Shown piece after piece: positions 58,471 to 64,000 of a stretch of DNA of 64,000 nt (its first letter is position 1; each line of letters starts with the position of its first letter). This DNA is from Nematostella vectensis (Eukaryota > Cnidaria > Anthozoa > Actiniaria > Edwardsiidae). A model generated the notes under the pieces. That model did not search any database. It saw nothing but the letters and a program-made list of their open reading frames with translations, and was not told the DNA's origin. Made by a program: the position numbers and the translations under genes. Where the stretch lies: contig NC_064038.1 in NCBI RefSeq assembly GCF_932526225.1, forward strand, positions 15,679,575 through 15,743,574. The letters run 5' to 3'.

Positions 58471-59184
58471 GAGTCAGACAGTTTCATATTTTCCAGAGAA
58501 AACAACGAGATCGTCTGGCATCTCTGTCCACTCAACAAAATTAGCAAAAATGTAAGCTTCAAGGTCAATTCCTTCAAAGTAAGGGATGTAACAATTTCGC
58601 CCTTGCGAAACCAGTAGATACGTAGCGTGGGAGGGCAGGCTTAAGTTGAAAGATGCCCTTCATAAATGTCTTAACGATAGGTAACTGTCCAAATGGCACC
58701 GATGATGATGCATCAAGCTGCAAAATGGAGGACAACATGCCTCGGGCTGTATTGACAAAGCTATACGAAACCCTTGTTCATGTAGCATGGAGAGAAAATC
58801 AAGGGCAAATGACAATTTCGGCGAGATTACGTCACATTTTCTCTCTTTGCAGAACTGGAGCCACTTTTTTAAATGAGTCTGATATTGTGATGTAGTCCCT
58901 TCCCTCCAAGCTGAAGTTATAATCTTCACAGATCGCTCTGTAAAGCCTAGTCCAGTCAATTGTTGCCGGACAATAGACAAATAAGAAGGGTCAATTTCTT
59001 GTGCAGTGGGTGAACCGTTTCCGGGAAGGCTGGCAGGGTCAGCAGACCTTTGGATGGCGGCAGCTTCACTGGAGGACGAGCAAGCAGAGACATTGGGTAC
59101 CAAGTCTGGCTTGGCCGAAACGGAACAACCATCACTCCCATCGCTTTGTCTTGGATGATTTTCTGCAAAACCTTTGAGATGCAA
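58460..59184 (-). pseudogene. DIRS tyrosine recombinase, N-terminal part
   Basis: From about 59184: a low-complexity linker, then SYLSIVRQQLTGLGFTERSV, SAWREGTTSQYQTHLKKWLQ and LSFALDFLSMLHEQGF, the SAM-like core-binding domain. After frame changes near 58750 and 58600 it continues FMKGIFQLKPALPRY and SLTLKELTLKLTFLLILLSG followed by QRCQTI, where the Arg is the first catalytic residue. The remaining half lies inverted at 58074-58470. It shares its upstream end with the RNase H frame. Confidence 0.75.
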
Positions 59185-60902
59185 CTGAAAGGTGGAAAGC
59201 AGTAGAATTTCTCATCAGACCATGAAATGGTAAATGCATTTATGAAAGAGGCCTCTGGGTCTGGTCGATAAGAACAGTAGGCATCAAACTGCTTATGAAG
59301 CCTAGAGGCAAATAAGTCAATTTCTGGTTTGAAATTTAGATTACTCAATGCCATGTCTAAATTATCTCGGTTAAGCATCCATTCGGTATCTTGTGAATAG
59401 AAATGCCTGGATTCTCTGTCTGCCTCATGATTATCAACTCCAGGAATATGAGCTGCTGTTTTCCAAAGCATATTGTGTGAAATGAAACAATTCTCAGATT
59501 TGAACTACGAGTGCATTGCATTCTTTGTTGTGGCATGTACATAAGGGCCACTGCAGTGGTATTATCTATCATAAGCTTAATATGTTTGCCTGCCAATGAG
59601 GCATGGAAACATTTCAAAGCAAAGAAGGCTGCAAGAAGCTCCAAATAATTAAAATGCTGCTAACGCTCAGAGGGGGACCAGTTTCGCCAGTTTTGGTGTC
59701 GGCCATTACAGCGCCCCACCCTTGAAGCGAGGCATCTGAGTAAATGGTAATGTCTATTGGAGGGCGATTAAAATCATTGAAGCTAATGTCAATATTGTTA
59801 ACCCACCAATCTAATTAAGCCATTCCCTGACTAGAAATTATCATAGAGGACTCAAAATTTCCTTTTAAAATCTTTAGGGCATGGGCCTTCTCCATTTCCA
59901 GATTTCTGTAATATAAGCCTCCATATTTTACTCCTGGGAGGCTGGAAATAGTGTGCCCTATAGCTTTAGCAATGGCTTGGATTTTTACTATCCCCGTTTT
60001 GATGAGTTCAACCAAGAGCATCTTAATTTTGGTTCTCTTTTCCTCTGTGAGTCTTACTGTCGTAGACATGGAATCTATGAGAAACCCCCAAAATGTAATC
60101 TGCTGACTAGGTATTAAAGAATAGTTTTCTGGGTGTATCACAAAGCCAAGACTTTCAAACATTTCAATAGAGTCAATGACACTTCGTGTGCATGCCTCTA
60201 ATGTCTGACCCTGTATGTAGAGGTCATCAATATACCCTGCTATGATATGGCCTTTGAGCCTTAGATGGGATAAGGGCGGCTTTAACAATTTTGTAAAATT
60301 TCGTGGACATGTGCATAATCCATTTGGGAAAACAGAATATTTGTAGAGGATTCCATTATATTTAAACTTGAGAAACTTTTGAAACTCTGGATATATATGT
60401 ACACTATAGTAGGCATCCTTGAGGTCAAGACTTGCCATCTACAATTATGGGTTACTAGGTCCAAAATTGAATGGATAGATTCCATTTTGAAATGGGATGT
60501 TTCAATAAAGGAGTTCAACTTTTTTAAGTTTAAAATAAGTCTTACCTTTCCATCTTTTTTAGGGACTGTAAATATTGGGGATATAAATTCCCCCAACTCA
60601 TGATCACATGGGATAATTGCACCTTTGTTCATAAGTGAGTTAATTTCTGCCTCTGCAAGGGCAACATGTTCTTTACATATAGAATTAGGAGGGTAAGATG
60701 ACTAGACAGGCTCAGATACAAAATCTATTGTCTCCCCGACCACTGTGTTTAGAATTTGAGGGTCAGATGTTAACTCCTGCCATTGTGGTAAGAAACAGGA
60801 TAACTGTCCACTTTTAAAATGCTCAACCTTTGTGTTAAGGTATTGTTTCAGAGTAGACTCAACATTTATAGGAAAGAATGATATATTTACCTGTTTTTTC
60901 AA
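58956..60902 (-). pseudogene. DIRS reverse transcriptase / RNase H polyprotein
   Basis: Starts just after gag (VNISFFPINVESTLKQYL). An in-frame stop at about 60702 is followed by NKGAIIPCDHELGEFISPIF and VPKKDGKVRLILNLKKLNSF, then after a frame change ASLDLKDAYYSVHIYPEFQK with the first palm Asp, FPNGLCTCPRNFTKLLKP, and HIIAGYIDDLYIQGQ with the YIDD active site. RNase H follows: DITIYSDASLQGWGAVMAD, YLELLAAFFALKCF, LMIDNTTAVALM and AAHIPGVDNHEADRESR, giving the D-E-D-D set. The tail PEIDLFASRLHKQFDAYCSY is typical of DIRS/Ngaro. About four lesions break it into pieces (60282-60632, 59815-60438, 59357-59644 and 58956-59471). Confidence 0.85.
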
Positions 60903-60907
60903 ATCCT

Positions 60908-62053
60908 TTAGTTCCTCGTGAACTTTTTCTTGGCTATGTTTGAGTTTGTTGAGGTCGTCCGGGGAGGTTTGTAGCCCCTCCCCCTGCCTGGCAAAAAAGG
61001 CTTGTTTTGGGGGTAATTGTTCCCAGGTCTAGCAGTCATATTGCTGCTCCTTTTAAAGGGCTTGGCCTCAGAACTCTTATTCATGATTTTGTTAGTCGTT
61101 TTGAGCTCTTGTAATGTTTTTGGTAAATCATTACCAAAGAGGAGTTGCCCAGGCTTACGAGACCTCGAACACAATGGCTTGAACTCAGGGTTTAAGTAGA
61201 ATTTCATTAATTCCCTTCGCTTGCAATATAATTCAGTGTTCACATGCCCTACAAGAGCCACAGCATCTGAAAAAGGATTTATCAGCTCTTTGTAGTTAGG
61301 GATTGTTCTATGTTCCCTGTGCTCAAGCAATTTTTCAGTTGTGCAAATCATTGCACTTAATACCTTTACTAAGGTGTCCTGCAGGGCTGTTAATTTAAGG
61401 TCAGAGCGTTTAGCATTTGTGTTAAGCTTACACCAGATCTCCTCATTTACTTTTGGACAAAGTACCTTGTCACAATTCGAGGGTTTTTTGAATTTTTTCA
61501 AGAGCTGTTTTCTTTGTTCTGTAGGCAACTCTATGTTAACACTCTCATTAACCAATTCAGCTAATTTAGCTGACACTGGGGGGCCAGTATCCACTGAGCC
61601 ACTTATACCTGATCTTATTTGGTCAAGGAAACTGTTGTTGTCACCCTCAACCTCGGACTCGTCAAGCTCAGAATTGAGCTCTAGTAACTCCTCATCCTTT
61701 TCAATGTCTCCGCCAAAGAGACTAACTTTATCATAATCATCAGTGAGATTATTAGCGTCATGTTGACGTGAAGAACTTGCTTTTTGAGAAGCTTCTGGTT
61801 CTGGTTCCTCATCTGAGGAGGTTGGGCTTATTGCTCTCTGTGGAGCCGGGGGATTTGCCTTCGATCGTTTTGACCGTGGCTCGTGGTTAGGCGAGCGTGA
61901 TCTCTTTTGGATCACAAGCTCTTTGAGCAGTTCATTACTACTCTGCATGCTAGCCTGCATGCTATTTAGGACGGCTACTAAGGAATTGGATCCTGTTTCT
62001 GCAGTAGAAGAAGTCGTTTCTTCGGTTTCCTTCGGGTCGTTTTGGTCGCCCAT
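60908..62053 (-). CDS. DIRS-like gag protein
   Basis: The frame is open from MGDQNDPKETEETTSS (ATG at 62053) to the stop at 60908, about 381 residues. An upstream in-frame codon near 62083 exists, but the MGDQ start is the first ATG with gag-like sequence. A Ser/Glu-rich N-terminus leads to basic KRSRSPNHEPRSKRSKANPP. The conserved gag core follows with LAELVNESVNIELPTEQRKQ, CPKVNEEIWCKLNTNAKRSD and LVGHVNTELYCKRRELMKFY. A basic Gly/Arg tail (FLPGRGRGYKPPR) probably binds RNA. There is no CCHC knuckle, as usual for DIRS. Its stop lies only a few bases before the RT frame, in a different phase, so RT may be made by frameshifting or reinitiation. It is intact, which suggests a recent insertion. 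Confidence 0.8.
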   Translation of the reverse strand: MGDQNDPKETEETTSSTAETGSNSLVAVLNSMQASMQSSNELLKELVIQKRSRSPNHEPRSKRSKANPPAPQRAISPTSSDEEPEPEASQKASSSRQHDANNLTDDYDKVSLFGGDIEKDEELLELNSELDESEVEGDNNSFLDQIRSGISGSVDTGPPVSAKLAELVNESVNIELPTEQRKQLLKKFKKPSNCDKVLCPKVNEEIWCKLNTNAKRSDLKLTALQDTLVKVLSAMICTTEKLLEHREHRTIPNYKELINPFSDAVALVGHVNTELYCKRRELMKFYLNPEFKPLCSRSRKPGQLLFGNDLPKTLQELKTTNKIMNKSSEAKPFKRSSNMTARPGNNYPQNKPFLPGRGRGYKPPRTTSTNSNIAKKKFTRN

Positions 62054-62281
62054 CTTGTTCCTTCCTGTAGAAAAAGATAGCAAAAAGGGCGGGGGAAAAA
62101 CCCGAACGAAGAAATTGGGTAGAATTAATCAACCAGAATGTCGAAAAACTACCTCAAACGATTCCTTGATGGTTCCACTGATTGTATCGGCGATTATTCT
62201 ATAAAAAGAGTGATTGGAAAAAGCTGAAGAATATAGGGAAGTACTCTTCGTAAACCAAACGATGCGAAAGCACGACACAAC

Positions 62282-62347
62282 TGGTTGATGCTTGGCGCTA
62301 CTCGCTCTCGTACCAGTCCCTCACGACCTAGGCTGATGACGAAATAG
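62282..62347 (-). repeat. DIRS inverted terminal repeat, right arm
   Basis: The outer 41 bp (62307-62347) match 57953-57993 perfectly as complement. The whole segment including TTGATGCTTGGCGCTACTCG matches the diverged copy at 57785-57850. Confidence 0.85.
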
Positions 62348-62647
62348 AACCCCACATTAACCCCTGACTTCCCCGGGACCATAAGGGAGGGGGCTCAAAT
62401 GACTAGGGCATTACAATGTGATTCAGCAGTACACACTCAATTGTTTTTTTTTAGAACAAGATACCTAAATAAAACTAAAAACAAACTTTTGCTTTTTAAA
62501 TAATAAATCTGTAAAGAAAACAGTTTTCCATCAACTTAAGGGCTTATGGTACTATCTCGTTGCTACGAAACTCCGTTGCTACGAAATGGAAAAGCGCTAC
62601 ATTCGGTTAAATAGACTTAAATCGCCGCGCGTCATCCAACTTGGTTA
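62348..62647. other. Gap between DIRS element and LINE tail
   Basis: No gene seen. CGTTGCTACGAAA is tandemly repeated at about 62560-62586. Confidence 0.5.
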
Positions 62648-62650
62648 CGT

Positions 62651-62672
62651 AATAATAATAATAATAATAATA
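62651..62672 (+). repeat. (ATA)n microsatellite, LINE tail
   Basis: About seven AAT/ATA units on the plus strand at the 3' end of the LINE. Confidence 0.9.
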
Positions 62673-62739
62673 CATGTTTATTTCTACACCATTGCAGCTA
62701 TCATGGCTGAATTACAAGTGAGAGGTCGTCACACAGAAA

Positions 62740-63697
62740 CTAACAATAGCGCACAGTCACAAAATCTCTAAACCTACAAGTTTTAGCTTGCGGTCCTATT
62801 ATTTTCTCATTTCCTGATCTCAAATTACATCCATGTTGGACAGTTGTCATGTTATTAACCACAGATTTTAAGGGTTCAACAGTTTTAGCTCTTGCCATAA
62901 ATTTCCGACATGCTTCATCCCTTCTCTCAGACAAAAATTGGAGAGACGTTGAGGCAAGGGCACTACTATAGCTCGTATATTCGTGCCTTAGAATGATTTT
63001 TAAAGCTTTTTTCTGTATAGACTCCAGGTGCTCAGATAGGTATTCCGGTAGAGCAGCCCACACCGGCGACGCATACTCGAGTACAGACCTTATGAGCGCG
63101 CAATAAATAGTACACAAATCATGTACTGATAAGCCAGCCTTTTTGAGAAGTCTTAACGCGTACAGGCGCTTATTTGCCTTACTGAACACGTGTTCTACAT
63201 GATTATTCCAAGACAGGTCATGACTAATGAAAACTCCAAGAAACTTGTAGCAGGTAACCCTTTTGATAGTTGAGCCCATTAAATTGAGTGCACATGTGGG
63301 AGATGGTTGATATTTTAGGAAATTAATTACTAGCTCCCTACACTTGCTAGGATTTAATCGCATGCCGCGTTGTGTTGCAAACCCACAGATTTTATTAGCG
63401 ATAAAAGGAAGGTAACTAGGCGAGCATCTAGGTACAACCTCATAAATAGTGGTATCATCAACATATTTTACCCTATACGGCCAGTTATCTACTAATCTGT
63501 TTACTAAGACGGCAAATAAGAGAGGCGCGATTTTAGTGCCCTGAGGGATACCCCCATGGGGACGTACATACTCAGACAAAACCCCATTGATCATGACTCT
63601 TTGAGGTCTAGCAGTAAGAAATGCACTCACCCATTGCTTAAGATGGGCATCTACGGCCAGAAGGTCAAGCTCTTGCACCAATACATTGTGGTCTACT
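62740..63697 (-). CDS. LINE reverse transcriptase, C-terminal part, 5' truncated
   Basis: The frame is uninterrupted for about 318 residues. It enters at VDHNVLVQELDLLAVDAHLK (palm motif A region without its Asp-containing start), then RPHGGIPQGTKIAPLLFAVL (motif B), VKYVDDTTIYEVVPRC (the YVDD site), LNPSKCRELVINFLKYQ and CYKFLGVFISHDLSWNNHVE. The thumb region is SVLEYASPVWAALPEYLSEH then LESIQKKALKIILRH. This is the pattern of L2/CR1-type RTs frequent in cnidarians. The endonuclease and the first RT motifs are missing. The first residues of the apparent frame upstream of VDHN come from the adjoining tRNA-like sequence and are not part of the protein. Confidence 0.85.
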
Positions 63698-63698
63698 T

Positions 63699-63757
63699 GT
63701 GGCCCAGTGGTTAGCACCTTTGACTTGTAGGCAAGCGCTCCGCGTTCAATCGAGTCC
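63699..63757 (+). ncRNA. tRNA-like, probable SINE head
   Basis: GTGGCCCAGTGGTTAGCACC contains a perfect pol III A box (TGGCCCAGTGG), and GTTCAATCGAGTCC about 45 bases on resembles a B box with a short insertion. It ends in a T8 run. A full cloverleaf is not convincing, so it is read as a tRNA-derived SINE head rather than a working tRNA. It abuts the broken 5' end of the LINE. Confidence 0.5.
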
Positions 63758-64000
63758 TTTTTTTTATTATTATGTTCTTCGAAACTCCAGTTCTAATTTT
63801 CTTTGTTCTTTTTTCCAAGAAATTAAAATAAACTTTCGACATTTTGTTGAAGAAAATGCAATTTTTATATGTTTTACGATAATAAAAATAAATGGCGGAA
63901 AAACAAGATGGAGGCCATTTCCGCGCGAGAAAACACGTTTATTTTGAACATTTTACAACAATTTTGAATTTTTTTCACTCAAATCATTGATATTACCATT
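63758..64000. other. Window end, AT-rich, no gene seen
   Basis: T-rich after the tRNA-like sequence. Nothing further recognised. Confidence 0.5.

Larger units (their letters stand above)
57737..62347 (-). mobile_element. DIRS-like tyrosine-recombinase retrotransposon
   Basis: On the minus strand in order: gag (60908-62053), reverse transcriptase/RNase H (about 59.0-60.9 kb) and tyrosine recombinase (about 58.45-59.18 kb). The ends carry complementary sequence: 57953-57993 is a perfect 41-bp inverted match to 62307-62347, and a diverged copy lies at 57785-57850. There is no LTR pair and no integrase. Gag-RT-RH-YR with inverted termini is the DIRS arrangement. The recombinase 3' half is inverted within the element (58074-58470 on the plus strand), and RT and YR have frame breaks, so this copy is defective although gag is open. 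The exact outer limits are not certain. Confidence 0.85.
62648..63697 (-). mobile_element. 5'-truncated L2/CR1-like LINE
   Basis: The minus-strand reverse transcriptase is followed downstream by a short 3' region ending in (ATT)n (62651-62672 as read on plus), the microsatellite tail usual for CR1/L2 elements. The 5' end breaks off inside the RT palm domain, directly at a tRNA-like sequence. No target duplication was identified. Confidence 0.75.

Noticed and set aside
1..64000. CRISPR array or bacterial defence island
   Set aside because: The tandem repeats found have no uniform spacers, and introns and eukaryotic transposons rule out a prokaryotic context.

Overview
The window looks like a piece of an animal genome, most likely cnidarian (coral or sea-anemone type). 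It is AT-rich, coding density is very low, GT..AG introns can be seen, and most recognisable coding sequence belongs to transposable elements of kinds I associate with cnidarian genomes. There are no bacterial operons, no rRNA and no CRISPR array. The organism call is inference from family composition; no single-copy marker gene is present.

Layout. 1-5 kb: a 2.67-kb DNA transposon (1131-3804) with 208-211 bp terminal inverted repeats (TIRs), a 6-bp target-site duplication (TSD) and a broken retroviral-integrase-like transposase. 5.5-8.2 kb: two pieces of a dead piggyBac transposase. 8.2-13.8 kb: mostly empty, with one non-LTR reverse-transcriptase scrap. 13.9-17.5 kb: remains of SWIM-finger and WWHDRR-type transposon genes. 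17.6-23.5 kb: the most remarkable object, a nearly intact 5.86-kb DNA transposon with 36-bp TIRs, TAA duplications and two divergent intron-containing genes: a SAM-domain protein and a ~1190-residue protein with a plausible DDE triad. I cannot assign it to a named superfamily. 24.2-28.1 kb: a decayed gene of an EPLHD-type transposon family. 28.5-29.9 kb: a three-exon gene ending in leucine-rich repeats.

30-46 kb holds dispersed repeats, a PIF1-like helicase fragment, a multi-exon hAT-like gene, a CACTA-like fragment, a GC-rich minisatellite, a ZMYM1-like hAT gene, and F-box and LRR-like exons that may belong to a host gene. 46-57 kb is almost gene-free: three RFX/X-box-like palindromes, a 1.4-kb-period tandem duplication, a signal-peptide exon, and a ~150-bp tandem array dense in TGACGTCA and CACGTG that was hit by a 1.5-kb hAT-type non-autonomous element with a perfect 8-bp TSD. 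57.7-62.35 kb is a DIRS-like tyrosine-recombinase retrotransposon whose recombinase C-terminus is inverted in place. 62.65-63.76 kb is a 5'-truncated L2/CR1-like LINE joined to a tRNA-like SINE sequence.

The elements appear nested and of different ages. The 17.6-23.5 kb transposon has only one visible coding lesion and the DIRS gag is intact, so both look young; piggyBac, SWIM, EPLHD and hAT genes are decayed. Nothing here forms a metabolic pathway. Gene cooperation is visible only inside elements: transposase plus SAM accessory protein, and gag plus RT/RNase H plus recombinase.
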